Positions 1 to 25,683 of a stretch of 64,000 nucleotides of DNA are shown in pieces. The notes beneath the pieces were generated by a model. It ran no database searches and was not told where the DNA came from. It saw nothing but the letters and a program-made list of their open reading frames with translations. Position 1 is the first letter of the stretch, and each line of letters opens with the position of its first letter. The translations under genes and the position numbers were made by a program. Source of the stretch: Rhyacichthys aspro (Eukaryota > Chordata > Actinopteri > Gobiiformes > Rhyacichthyidae); contig CM072161.1 of NCBI GenBank assembly GCA_036850595.1, positions 11,367,905-11,431,904 on the forward strand, written 5' to 3'.

Positions 1-1268
1 AGCTTTCTGCCATTAGGGGATGATATTAGTCTTCTCTGTGCTCTTTCTTCTTTCCTCCCTGGAAATGCCATGGTACCACATGGTTTAGTTTCCTTCACAT
101 TCCCTGATAGACCCACTAACATTAGTATGTCAGAAGGTAACATGCTAATTTCCCACTTCAGTGCACATGTGCTGAAAATGACATATTCCTAACAATGACA
201 TTAATATGTACATATCCAGTGGTTCCCTAAATGCTTGGTGCCCTGTTTTCTCTTAACTAGTTGTCCATAACACACGTCAATGGGAGTTTTGTTTAGCTAA
301 AAAAATACTTAGAAGCCTCTTACTTCCTCTTTTTATCATATATTATATCAAGACACACTTTAATGTAGGAAAGGTATCATATCAGTTGACCACAAGTACA
401 TTTGTGAAGTCACTGTAATAGAAATATTTAAAACAAATATTGGAATAATATGAAATGTAAAAGTAACTGCATCTTCATTCTGGTTGCTATTTTACCATTT
501 TATCTTCACAGATAACTATTATCTAAATGTACTGCTTGCATTAACTAACCTAAAATATTTTGTTGGAAATGTGTATCATTTATAATATAATAATCTCGGA
601 GGACTCTAGAAAGAGCAGATAACAGAAGGACTGGACTTGGAAAGCACAAGGACATACAGTATAGTTTTGTGGCATTAACATCCTCATCTCTTTTAGGTAT
701 AACTTAGCAAATGCTAAAGTTGTATTCACTAACAACCTAATCTAATAATGTTTAAGCTGTTGTTACCAATTGTTACTTGCATCTTTGTTTTTGTCATGCT
801 GTATAAGCCAAGTGTTGAATGAAATTCCGTCTGTTTTGTCTTGCATGATTTTATCAATACTCTTAATTCAGAATCCTGTATCACCCTTTCTTTTCCCAAA
901 TAAGCTGTTTCCCTATTCTTTAATCATAATATGACCCTTTACTTATTCCTGTAATAATGGCAAACCATGGCAGTGAGATTATCAATCATAGCTACAGTAT
1001 ATCAACACCTCGATAATGTGGTTGTCTCTGAGTGAAGTCTTCAGCAGTGTATAACTTCTTGGTATGTTGTTGGTAAGTCATCTCATCTGGTATAGGGGTT
1101 TTGCAGTTATTTTGGAAAATAGTATAAGTGAAATACTTGTGAGGGTTTACGTGTCAAAGTAAGTCTCTGGCATTCTGTCTGGCCCACAAATGCTCTTGAT
1201 TGGTGTCACAGCTTTGGCTCATGATGGGATAGTGTGAATGCTCTTTAGATCATTTCTCTTCTTCTCAG
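1..1268 (+). other. ryr1: ryr1 intron, partial
   Basis: AT-rich sequence with no open exon matching the ryanodine receptor upstream of the first recognised exon at 1269, which follows a TTCTCAG acceptor. It is read as the 3' part of a ryr1 intron cut by the window edge. Nothing else is seen in it. Confidence 0.7.
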
Positions 1269-14769
<13,501 letters not shown>

Positions 14770-15473
14770 TCAGCCAGTGTCTTTCAGAAAACTACAAAAT
14801 AGTTTTTTAATCACCATTCCTGGCCCTTTGGCATCAAAATTTCAAAGATACACAGACTTTTTATCAATAATAGGCATTTGTATCGATAAGGGGCCTTGTT
14901 ATTCATTAAAAACTACTGTTAATGTGAATACATACTAATACACAAGTGATATATACAAATAAATGGATACAGATGCAAGTAGAAAGCTATTTATTATCTA
15001 CAGGTAGCTGTGATGTCTCCATGAAGCTTCTGTATCATGTGTTTATTTTGTGTCAGTCCACATTATTTATTCAAAAGGACTTCTGCTGAGTGTTTTTAAG
15101 AGTGAAAGTAATGTATTTTTCTCGTAATAATGTGTTAGTCTGTGAATTCATGTATGAGAATAAATCGTATTTAAATATTGGAGTGTATTTGGGGTGACTC
15201 ATTATGTACAGTGATAGTAATAATGCCATGAGGAGTGGAATCAGAGACTTCACTCCCTCACTGCACTCTGCGTGTTTGATTTATAACTACATCTCATCCC
15301 AACCATTTTTATATCAAGCAGCTAAACTGTGGCTTCTGTAGAACATCCCAGCTGAATGGGGATTAGGGCCGAGCATTAAAACTCACATTGAGCCTCATGT
15401 GCTTTTTGAGCACTCTGACTTTTCAGTTCCTCCCTGTTGCTGTTCAACTTGAATACACTCAGTGGTTGCAGAC
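14770..15473 (+). other. ryr1 3' UTR and short spacer to the PH-domain gene
   Basis: Contains AATAAA signals at 14958-14963 and 15159-15164, the likely ryr1 poly(A) signals. The next coding start is at 15474 on the same strand, so its promoter must lie in or near this 0.7-kb stretch. No TATA box is called. Confidence 0.6.
14958..14963 (+). terminator. ryr1: Candidate ryr1 poly(A) signal
   Basis: Canonical AATAAA about 190 nt after the ryr1 stop codon. A second copy lies at 15159-15164. Which one is used is unknown. Confidence 0.5.
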
Positions 15474-17297
15474 ATGAACGTTTCAGGGATACATCGGGGG
15501 GTGCTTCGAATGTACGGTGAGTTTATTCTCTTCTACATATTTATCAGAATGAGCTTTCAAATCTGACAAAATGATAAATCAATGTTCATCATCAGCATCA
15601 ATTTAAATCTTAATGAGCTAAAGGGAAGAGACAGACTTGATTTTTAGTTTAGTATGATGTCTAAATGTGGTTGGAATAATGAAAAATTTATTTTACCTAT
15701 ATATGATCAATCGCTTCTGGACAATTAGATTGGATAGAAATTCATTAGAAAAGGCATATTATGTTGTTATTCTTAAGCATCTTCTTTAAATCTTTTTTTT
15801 CATCTAAATTATTTAATTTAGGATTATATCTTTATTGTATGTTTTATAAACGTCCATGTGTCGTGGTGAATCCAAGTGAATCCAGATGTGGGCGTATGAA
15901 TGAGACTATCTAGTTTCATTGGTTGAGCCCTATATCTAATCTTCCAACCATCTGACTGCCTTTAATCTTTGGGGATGATAGAATGGCTCAGTGTTTGCTC
16001 TCTAATCCATCTACACGCTGCTACAAATGCTATCATGCCTGTAAGGATGAAACTAAGTTCTGTTTTTGCATTTAGCATCATTCAATCATTTAAAGCCTCT
16101 GTTCTTTCCATTTCCTTTTGCACTCACTTCCCTTTGTTGTGCAGGGGGGTTTATTTTTAAACAGTGGAAGAAAAGGTTTCTACTTCTAACCCCTGAGGGC
16201 AGCCTTCTTGTGTGCCACAGTGCCACTTCTCCCCCTGATCAGCTGGTGCTCTTGCAGAGTGGTTGTGAAGCTATCGCAGAAGGCAAAGACATCCTAGATC
16301 TTCCAAAATTACCTCCAGGTGGAAGCAGGAACTGCTGCTTTGCCCTGATTCTTACCCAGAATAAATACCTGCTTTTGTTGGCAGACACCGCTGCAGACTG
16401 CAGGTATCACTGTCACTACATTACCCAATACTAGACCCCTAAATGTGCAGATTTAATATTAATAATTAAATTTACAGCCTTTTTTAATTAAATTCTACTC
16501 CACGGCCTTCTTTTGTTGACTTGTGCATGTAATCATTGATATAGGTTTAATAACATTATTTTTATTTTATCTTCTTTAGTCAGTGGCTGAATATTTTGAA
16601 AAAAGTGAAACAGGTGAGTTTTTACAGTTTGATTCCATCTATAAACATACTTTTACAGACTATTTAAAAATCAAAATTCAATCCCATTTTCCCACCTCCA
16701 GAGTGTCTCATCACCTCTTAGTCGTTGTAGACTTCATCAGGTGCCACCGCGCATTACTCTCAAAGATTTGATGGCAGAGCAAATCCCAGACAAAGATCCA
16801 CCTACTTCTCCCATCAGCAACACAGAGGCTTCCTCTTCAGGAACCTGTGGGTCACCAAGGGAAGGGGGTAAGTTCAAAAAATTGACATAATTTTTTGATA
16901 TTTCTTTGGACTATATGTTATACTATTTAAGTAAAAGGAATGTTTTTTTACAGGCAGGAATTCACCTCGCACAAAACATTACAGAGGAGGTGCACATCCA
17001 GTGGGGTGTCTGCGTCATGGCACTATCAACAATGCCCAGGCAATGAGGGCTGTGTATTTGCTGATGGGAGGCGCTGCTGCTTCCTCTGCTTTAGGTTACC
17101 TTGGCACATGCTCCCCTTCCAATCTGGAGGCCAAAGCTCCAGACTTACCACCCAACTCAGATTTCCCTGGCATGGGACCAATGGGAACATACCACTCGAG
17201 CAGCCCAGGACTCCACTCTCCTCACTTTAACAATTTCGACTTTGAAATGGCAGACTCTGACTTTGATGCCTTTGATTGTGGTGGGTTTACTTTCTAA
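15474..17297 (+). CDS. PH-domain protein with C-terminal hydrophobic segment, family not recognised
   Basis: Five exons, 15474-15516, 16145-16403, 16580-16613, 16702-16867 and 16954-17297, join in frame to 281 residues. Residues about 6-112 read as a pleckstrin homology domain: RGVLRMYGG, FKQWKKRFLLL, and a closing helix with the invariant-type Trp in SQWLNILKK. Residues 113-195 are Ser/Pro-rich. Residues about 197-217 are small and hydrophobic (AMRAVYLLMGGAAASSALGY) and could be a membrane anchor or amphipathic insertion. The last 22 residues are acidic and phenylalanine-rich, ending GGFTF. The PH plus C-terminal hydrophobic layout recalls the evectins (PLEKHB1/2), but the sequence is not close enough to name. 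A phosphoinositide or membrane role is inferred from the PH fold only. It lies between ryr1 and sms on the same strand. Confidence 0.8.
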
Positions 17298-18240
17298 TCA
17301 TGTGTTACATTTGATTTAGCCGGTTAATCTGCCTGAGCCTGTTAATGAGTATGGGCTATTACAGCAATTATAAGGGCTTTGACAAAAAAAATCTTCATAA
17401 GTAATGGAACTGCAACAGCACATGTAGCAGTTCAACTCTGTAAATAATAGCGAGACAATTATTAATGCTGTGGTATTTTGTTGTTTGTAAGTATTGCATT
17501 GTGACAAATACTTACCTTGTTGTAGTCAACAGTTATTGTTACAGAATGGTAAATGGTACATTCTTGCTCTTGTGTTCACCTTGTGAGAATTATTGTAATG
17601 TCTGTACTATAACAAATACACAGTGGTAACTATTGATTAATTAATGATCATGTGAATGTTTCATAATGTTTACTTCTTTGAGTGCTGTTTGTCATAATAT
17701 GTTTTGTTCTGTCTTTTGTTTTAATACAACACTAAATGTTCTCTGCACAATTATATTTGTCAATATGATTATTATTTATCTTCCTGTTGTTGTTCCTGTT
17801 TTGTGGATCTATAGCTTTCTATTCAAAATGTAGGCCAATATAACCTATGTCAGAATGCATCATACATCAACTTCATTCATATGTTATTTTATTCATTTTA
17901 ACCTACATCTCATTAAAAGGGCTATACATACCTTACTTGGCCCAGTGTTAGATGACATGCTCTGATGATGTTATCTTTAGTGTAAATGCTATCCTTCCAG
18001 AGTGAGTGATGTGACAGTGGGCTGAGGGCTGTGAGGGCCCTGGGGCTTCCTGTTGGACTCTGTCTGTGGATAGGCTGCTGGAACTGGACGGGCTTCATTG
18101 CAGGTTTTTTGTCACCGCCCCCCGCTGCAGTCGCCTGTGCCTCGTTCATTCATAAGCGAGGTGAAACTCCTCTCACAAACGACACCTGGAATTCCTCGCA
18201 GCTTGTCTGTCCCAGGCATGGATGACGGCTGCACACAGAC
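17298..18240 (+). other. 3' UTR of the PH gene and sms promoter/5' UTR region
   Basis: AT-rich 3' flank to about 17,900, with no AATAAA found. A more GC-rich stretch at about 18,010-18,340 surrounds the sms start codon and is the likely sms promoter and first exon. No other coding potential is seen. Confidence 0.5.
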
Positions 18241-19023
18241 ATGGCTCTGCGACATTATACCCTCGACTTCAGCCTCTCTACTCCAGGTAGGACCTTCAGG
18301 ACGAGCAGGAGCTGCATCAGGCAGCATGCTAGCAGCTAACTAGCCTGCTAATATTAACCTGCTAGTGTGTCACTGCCCTTCAAAACGGACCCGTTTATTG
18401 ATTTGGTGTAAGGACGACAGAGGACATATATGAATATGTAGGATTTAAGTGTCCATGTAACTAAAACACCGAGGCGTTTTTCGACACGAAACATAGACGC
18501 TGCATACTGTACTGTGCTGTAATTTATCTTTGGCCAACAATAAACTCGGTTAACTACAGCAGTTGCACAGGAAGAGGGCCTCTTTCTGCCATGTTTGTAG
18601 TTTTGTTGGATTGATTTATTGTCAGAATTTATTATGCCAGAATGGGTTATATGCTACTGAGTTTGACTGTACTTTATCTTTCCAATTGTTCTTACATTGA
18701 GATTAGACAAAGCTAAGATAGGTTAATTACTTAGTGATTGACTGTAACTTCATGAGACCTCAATAATAATGGGCCATATGTCATGCAGTAATACAAAAAA
18801 ACTTACATAAAGATACACATACAGGCACATAGACTTTATATTTATCAGTTTAAATGCATATGTCCATGTTGATGGACCTGGTTGACTTACAAACATATAG
18901 TGGTAAAAAAAAATGCATATGCATGTGTATATTGCAGTTATTATAATGTTGTTTTCTTTATTGTAGTTGACTGTGCCTCAACAGTCCGTGGCCTCCTGTC
19001 CATATTTCATGAGCAGGAAATGA
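18218..19023 (+). CDS. Overlapping upstream ORF of sms (41 codons, spliced)
   Basis: An ATG at 18218-18220 with G at -3 and G at +4 precedes the sms start by 23 nt in a different frame. It stays open through exon 1 (to 18286) and into exon 2 (from 18967) and stops at 19021-19023, inside the sms coding region. If the transcript starts upstream of 18218, ribosomes reading this frame would bypass the sms ATG. The peptide (MDDGCTQTWLC...) has no recognised similarity. Translation is an inference. Confidence 0.35.
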
Positions 19024-21027
19024 CAGAGACTGTTCTTGACACAGAGGGACATGGCTACCTCGCAACATTTGTGGGTAAAAAAGGCCGGTGAGTATTCCAT
19101 AATATTCTATAATATATAAGTTATATTAAACTTGTACTTGCATTGTGTCTGTTTTATTTCTACAGGGTTGTTATGCTGCGTGTGCACCCCGAAGGATTGG
19201 TAACCATTGATCTGCAGTGTTATGAAGATGACAATATTGTGCAACTAGACAATGTAAGCATAACATCAAATTTAATAGCATCTTTGGTGACACGGTGGAA
19301 TTTCAGTGTCTTGTGATAAAAAATATTAATATTATATACTCTGCTGCATATTACAAGATATAATTTTCTTCGACAGCTTTTAAATGCACTTGAAAAGAAA
19401 CTCAAAGTTCTATTACATGGCAATATTACACGGATTAAAAGGTGAGCCTGAAATGGTGCTATTACTATTGGTCACAGTAAAGTCTTTTTATTGTCTGTTA
19501 GCACTGTGCTTTATTCTTTTCCTCGAAGGCTACCCGCCCTCATACGAGGAGCAAAGGTCGACCGGTACTGGCCCACAGCTGATGGCAGACTCATAGAGTA
19601 TGATATTGACCGTGTGGTGTATGAAGAAGATTCGCCATACCAAAACATTAAGATATTACACTCGCAACAGTTTGGAAACATCTTAGTCCTAAATGGAGAT
19701 GTTAGTAAGTGAAATGCAAGTGAACTGATATTTCACTAACTCACAATGAATGAACACTTAAATAATATCTATTGCTCTATTTGTAATTGTGCTGTAATTA
19801 AGATGTATATTCTCTTGAACCTTTCACTTGCACAGCATTTACTGTGTTAAGCGTTCCCAACAGTGAAAAAGAACTTAATTGATTTCCTTGCAGACTTGGC
19901 AGAGAGTGATCTGGCTTACACCCAAGCCATTATGGGCAGTGGAAAAGAGAATTATGCTGGAAAGGAGGTGCTAATATTGGGAGGTGGCGATGGAGGCATC
20001 CTTGCTGAAGTAGTCAAACAAAAGCCAAAGATGGTCACCATGTTGGAGATATCCTTTTAAAGGACTGTGTTCAGCTGAACTATAATGCGCTGTAGATTTA
20101 GATGCTACTGTGTTTACAGTCGATCAGGTGCACAATTGTTCCTTAATATAGTGTGAACATTGACCAGAAAGTGATAGATGGGTGCAAAATGCACATGAGA
20201 AAGACGTGTGGCAATATTCTTGACAACTTAAAGGGAGACTGTTACCAAGTGAGCACTCAATTTTATACATAAATTTGTTTTTGTCTTTTCATCTTAATAC
20301 AATTTTTTCCTGTTATTACTAAATGTATTTTTTGCTTCCCAGATATTAGTTGAGGACTGTGTTCCTGTGCTGAAGAAATATGTTCAAGAAGGAAGGACAT
20401 TCGATTATGTTATTAATGACCTCACTGCAGTTCCCATATCCACAGAACCAGAGGAAGGTTTGTATTACTTTCATGTCTCAGCTTTTTCTTTTTATGTATT
20501 ACACTTAAACTTGCCTGATTTCTTTCAGATTCAACATGGGAGTTCCTGCGTCTCATTTTAGATCTGTCAATAAAAGTAGTGCGTCCCACTGGGAAATATT
20601 TCACACAGGTCAGCTTTCTCCCCCAAAGAACTTTTTTTCATTATTTTAGTTTATTGCAAATGTTGCTGTGATAATATCATTTTTTATTCTCTCCACAAGA
20701 TCTCTAGACCATTACACTAGTATTCAAATTCCTGCACAAAATGATGCTTTTTTATTGTATTTGTCTCTGTTTCTGTTCCTGTACAGGGGAACAGTGTGAA
20801 TTTGACAGAGGCCCTGAGTCTGTATGAGGAGCAACTGGGGAAGCTCTCGTGTCCTGTGGGTTTCTCTAAAGAGGTGGTGTGTGTGCCATCCTACCTGGAG
20901 CTGTATCCTTTTTATCATTTTAAATAGAATTTAAAATATGCAAATTTGTAAGAACAGATTACGTGCTTTGTTATGTTCCTTATTTCTTTCTATTAGATGG
21001 GTATTCTACACTGTGTGGAAGAAATAA
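18241..21027 (+). CDS. sms: Spermine synthase
   Basis: Transfers an aminopropyl group from decarboxylated S-adenosylmethionine to spermidine, giving spermine and methylthioadenosine in the cytosol. Eleven exons (18241-18286, 18967-19087, 19166-19253, 19377-19441, 19529-19704, 19894-20048, 20159-20248, 20343-20457, 20529-20608, 20787-20902, 20997-21027) give 360 residues, against 366 in human. An N-terminal dimerisation-type domain is followed by DRYWPTADGRL, then the nucleotide-binding loop LILGGGDGG (residues 192-200, Asp198) and the catalytic motif DYVINDLTAVP (Asp273). These two Asp residues align with human Asp201 and Asp276 at a constant offset of three. The protein ends LWVFYTVWKK. The start gives MALRHYTLDF, matching the family N-terminus. 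Introns 6 and 10 have U12-type ends, so an annotation limited to GT-AG U2 introns would break this gene. Confidence 0.97.
20049..20158 (+). other. sms: U12-type AT-AC intron in sms
   Basis: 110-nt intron beginning ATATCCTTTT and ending GAAC. A TTCCTTAAT branch-point element at 20139-20147 places the branch A about 12 nt before the 3' end. Splicing here joins MVTMLE to IDQKVIDGC exactly as the family requires. Any GT-AG reading fails, because the frame runs into a stop at 20058-20060. Confidence 0.93.
20903..20996 (+). other. sms: U12-type GT-AG intron in sms
   Basis: 94-nt intron starting GTATCCTTTT, the minor-spliceosome donor consensus. It has a TTCCTTATT branch-like element at 20976-20984 and an AG at 20995-20996. 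It joins PSYLEL to WVFYTVWKK. Confidence 0.88.
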
Positions 21028-21202
21028 CATTTCATCTGCTAGAATCCCTCGCTGTTGGAATGTGAATGCTCCCGTTTCTGCTGTATCCTAAAGGCATGTT
21101 GAGACTGAATTGCAATCTAAATTTTTAAAATTTTTGAAAGATACATGTTGTACAACCTGTATTGTGAGTTAAACTAATGCATGAACAGGTTTTCTCAAAA
21201 AG

Positions 21203-21208
21203 AATAAA
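21203..21208 (+). terminator. sms: Candidate sms poly(A) signal
   Basis: AATAAA 176 nt downstream of the sms stop codon. Confidence 0.5.
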
Positions 21209-22756
21209 CTAAACTCGCAACTAGAGTAGATGGACTCCAAAAACACTCCTGTGTTCACTGTTAACTTATCTATTATAAACAAAAAAAAGGTTTTCATTCA
21301 GTCTGAACACACCTTGAAGCTGAAGGTGACTGTTTTATTAGCCCCTCTTTGTGCTTCCGAATCTTACTGCTTTGTTTTAGTTGTTTTATTTTGCTGCAGC
21401 TCATCAGCTTGTGTTACCTGATGAGGAATGTCCATTTGCATGTACTCTTGTGTATGAACACATGGTGTACCTCATCTCACAAGTCTTTAGCTTTTTACTT
21501 TTTTCCTTACATTTGGAAATTTGACTGATTTGTCTGAAAGGCCAATTACTACTTTCAGCCCAGATGGCATGGCCTTTTAAGCTCTGTTCTTGTTACTGAC
21601 ACTCAAATGTGATTCTTTCAGGTTGCATTAAGTAATGTGATTATGCCCAGTAAGACTGATGTCTGAATGTGTTTTAAAAGGGAAACAGTTCCACCACTTT
21701 AATGCCACCGTTGTGTTTGTGCTGTTTTATTTTCTGTTTGTTTAGCACCTTTTTCTCCTGATGTTTTAAGTTTTTTTTAAAGACTGTATTAGGTGCACCT
21801 AAAGGACGGTGAATGTAGCTGCATATACAGTACATGACACAATTATGATTGATGTGGGACATCATTTTTATTTATTCAGTATAATTTCACCAAAAGCTGT
21901 TCTGTCCCAATAATGTGGCCATCAACAATTAAATTGTATTTTGGGGGAGAAACTGTGTTGACTGGTTTTATTTTTTTTCCTAAATTCTATATGTTTTTCA
22001 AATGTATATGTGGTCCTGGTACTTGCATTTTATGAACTATATAGTAGTTGAAATTTCTCCAATAATGTAAAGAGCATTTCCAAAGACATGGAGATATGTG
22101 CAAGTAGAGCGGCAGCTTCTTACTTAATAATAACTACATTAAAGAGCATTTCACAATAATGACAAGGCATGATAAGACAGTATTTACTGCTTTGGAGCTC
22201 AGTGCTCATAAACAACAGCCACCAGGCAAAGTGATGAACATATCGATATGTAGTCTCCAAGACGAAGAACACCGTTGTAACTCATTTCATTAAATACAAT
22301 TACTCCATCTACTGACTTAACCAAATAAATGCACTATTGAAAACTGAGTTTATATCCAGTGCCAAAATTATAATGTTTTGTGCTTTAAGTCGTTTATGAT
22401 TTTAATCTGTTATATACTATTTGGTGAAGAAACAAGATTGGAGTTTTTTAAATTTATAAATTTTTCACCTATTCACTTGATTTCAACAACAGCTACTTAA
22501 AAAAATTGGTACAGTACTTGTTCAGTGCAAAAAAACATAATTTTGTAAATCATGTGATAGTAAAATATCTCTATATGGTCAAACTTGCAGTAACATTTGG
22601 CATAAAACCATAGGAGTAACAGGGTAAGTAACACACTTTTATATGAATATATAAGCCAGTAGACGAGCTAAAAAAACAGCATATACCAGAAAAAATCATG
22701 TTTTCAAAGGACAACTTGTGAGATACTTCGTAAGCTCATCCTTAGTTTAGTTGTAA

Positions 22757-22840
<84 letters not shown>

Positions 22841-23243
22841 GCTACTGTTCCATTGGCTTACAAGACATAGACCACTGTGCTGGCCCTGCGTTTGTAGTTT
22901 GGCCTTTTGCCTAATATAGGTTAATGTAACCTAATTATTAAAATAATAACATGCTTTCAGTTGTCACAACTGAATTACTTTACAATTAAGACATTTACCA
23001 AGATTCTCAGGCCACTTGAAAAATCGATTGTTTGATAATTATTCAAAACAGTTTTACCATTTACATAATATTTATCCTCCTTGATGTCATGTTATATGTG
23101 CAAATCAAATCATAATAATAATAATATCATGCATTTAATACGGAAGTGCATTTTTAACATTTCATCCAGGAAAAAGTAAATAATTATACTGTTTTTAAAC
23201 AATATATACAAAGTAAGATATTCAAAAGCCTCTTGCTGTGAGT
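21209..23243. other. Intergenic spacer between convergent sms and adgrg2
   Basis: AT-rich, with no coding exon or RNA gene recognised. It holds the 3' UTRs of both convergent genes and an (AT)n tract at 22761-22837. No canonical minus-strand AATAAA was found close to the adgrg2 stop; a weaker minus-strand ATTAAA lies at 23134-23139. Confidence 0.5.
22761..22837. repeat. (AT)n microsatellite
   Basis: Uninterrupted AT dinucleotide run of about 38 units in the sms-adgrg2 spacer. The length may vary between individuals, or the assembly may be unreliable here. Confidence 0.97.
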
Positions 23244-25594
23244 TTAAAGCCGTCTGTATTGACTGTTGAGCTCATTGAGTACCACATCCATACTTGGGTC
23301 TTCATCAGCTGTGATTGTGCGGTCATCAAATGGGCTTCCTGTGATACAGCAGTATTAGTGTTACATATTATATATACGTTTATAAACTTAAATGCTTAAA
23401 GTATTATGGAAATTCATGTTGGGCATGTTTTGTTCACTTTTTGGTATCCAAATCAATAGACAGGTAAGTGATATACTTTAGATCAAATACAGATATGTAT
23501 AGCTACACAATTATGGATTCATATATAGTTTTCAAACAATGACAGATTGATTGAGAACTAGAAGGTAAGCTCAATTTTACATTACAATAGCCATAAATGT
23601 TTGTTTAGTGCAGTCAAGTTTATTGTTAGCATTTGGGTTTGTTCATACATGTTTGACGTAAATGAGCCACTGCTTTTTTAAAACAATGAAATGCAATGGC
23701 AACTGTCCCTTGCTTCTTCTTTAAACAATAATACCATTGACCTCTATGTGACAGTCCATTGCCACATCTTGAGCTTTGTACACATACAACACAATAGACC
23801 ATGATGACAATAGTTTTCACTCACCAGTGCCATTTATCTGCTCTGAAGTGTCGTTGACAAGGAACGAAGAGGAACTGGATGAGTTGTTGGACCGGGAGGA
23901 TTTTGAAGATTGAAGCGACGTTACTCTGGTCACAGAGGACTTCTTTGTTGTCTTCTGTGTGGCAGTGCGGCTCCATTCTGAGGATGGGAAAAGACAGTGA
24001 AGAAACGAGGATGTAAAGATCCACACAATAAAGAAAAGGTGAGTGTGACAGTGAATTAATTTCTCACCAGAATTCTCTGCTAGTCTCATTTTGCCACAAC
24101 ACAAATAGGTCCTCCACTGTCTCCTTACATTTTCTTTCACCGCACAGTGGAAGATGAATATAAAGAAACCTCAAGGGGGGGAAAAAAAAAGTTGCAATAC
24201 AAGAAACACTGCAGTTCCAGACATAAGTTGTCTTTGAAAAGCACTTACCTTGCAAAGTGTTAAAGATTGCAAAAAGATACATAAATGGAAGGTTGAGATC
24301 GTCCCAGGCAAAAAAAGCAAAGCCCCACGTCAGGCCCAGTAGTATAGTAATTCCCATCACACTTCTCACATCCTGCAGTGTGGTTCGATGTTGTAGATTA
24401 TGGGGGTTTTGTCTCTTTATCCGACACAGCTGTACCAAGACCACAATGAACATGATCAGGTTGAACAGAAAAATCACGCAAAAATAGGCCACCACTGCCA
24501 CATAGAAGGCTGTGTCGTTTTTGATCCAGCAGCTGTGAGGGGAAAGAAGAAATATAAAGGATTTATTGTTCACAAACCATGAATAATAATAAACAATCTT
24601 ACAAAAAGACTTACAATTCATCAGTAGTGCCATCGGGAAACTTTCCATAGGACACAAGACCATAATTGTCTTTGTCTATTGCAATGACAATGATGACCAC
24701 AATCATAGGGATTCCCCAGCCAGCAAAAGAGAACTTAACCATGTAGCGGGATATGTGGCTGTTAAAAACTTTAACCAGGGCGATGTACATGTGAACAGCC
24801 TCAAGTCCCATCCATGTGAATGTAACCAGCAGAAAATAGTGGAGGAACCATGCCGTAGAAATACACAGACCCACAGCGTTGGGGTAGAGTGCCAGCCAAG
24901 CATCCACTAGGAACACCAGGTTCAGTAAAAGTAAGGACAGACACAGCTGGATCAGGATTTTAGATGGGATGTCTTTACGTAATTTCCTGTGGGGTGCAAA
25001 CAGAAACCAATCAGAGGTCACAGTCAAATGTGAATCCACTCGATTTGGATTTATTATAATGGGTTTTAAACAGTTGTTAGTACTCACCCAAAGGCCAAGT
25101 AGGTGAGCAGGGTGACAGCCAGAAAGATTGCAGAGATCCCACAGCCAATATATGTAATAAAAGTCAGGATGGTGGCCTGTTCTCGATTAGTCATTGGTTG
25201 CCTAGAGATGTCCTAGAGCAGAAAAAGAGAGTGTGATAATAACCTGTGTTTAGTGTCTTTGAATTACAATGTGTAGGTAATTAGTTGAGCTACAATTAAA
25301 AAATCTATCTTCTTACAAGCAGTATACCAAAACTGGTTAAATGGCTGCAGCCACAAATTGTCTCATTGTTTGTGATGTTTCGGACCTTACAGCCATTTCC
25401 GTTCCAGCCCCCTGACCCATCTGTCAAAAAATAATAAGAAATGCATGAATAGCCGCTCCCATCTGCCATTTTTACTTTACAAGAGATGCATTGTACTTGG
25501 AAAACTTACTATTCATTGTAAAATCCCAAAACACACATGTAGCGCTATCATTTTCCTGGGAATGAAAATAGGTGTCAAAAGTGCATGTTATATC

Positions 25595-25683
<89 letters not shown>

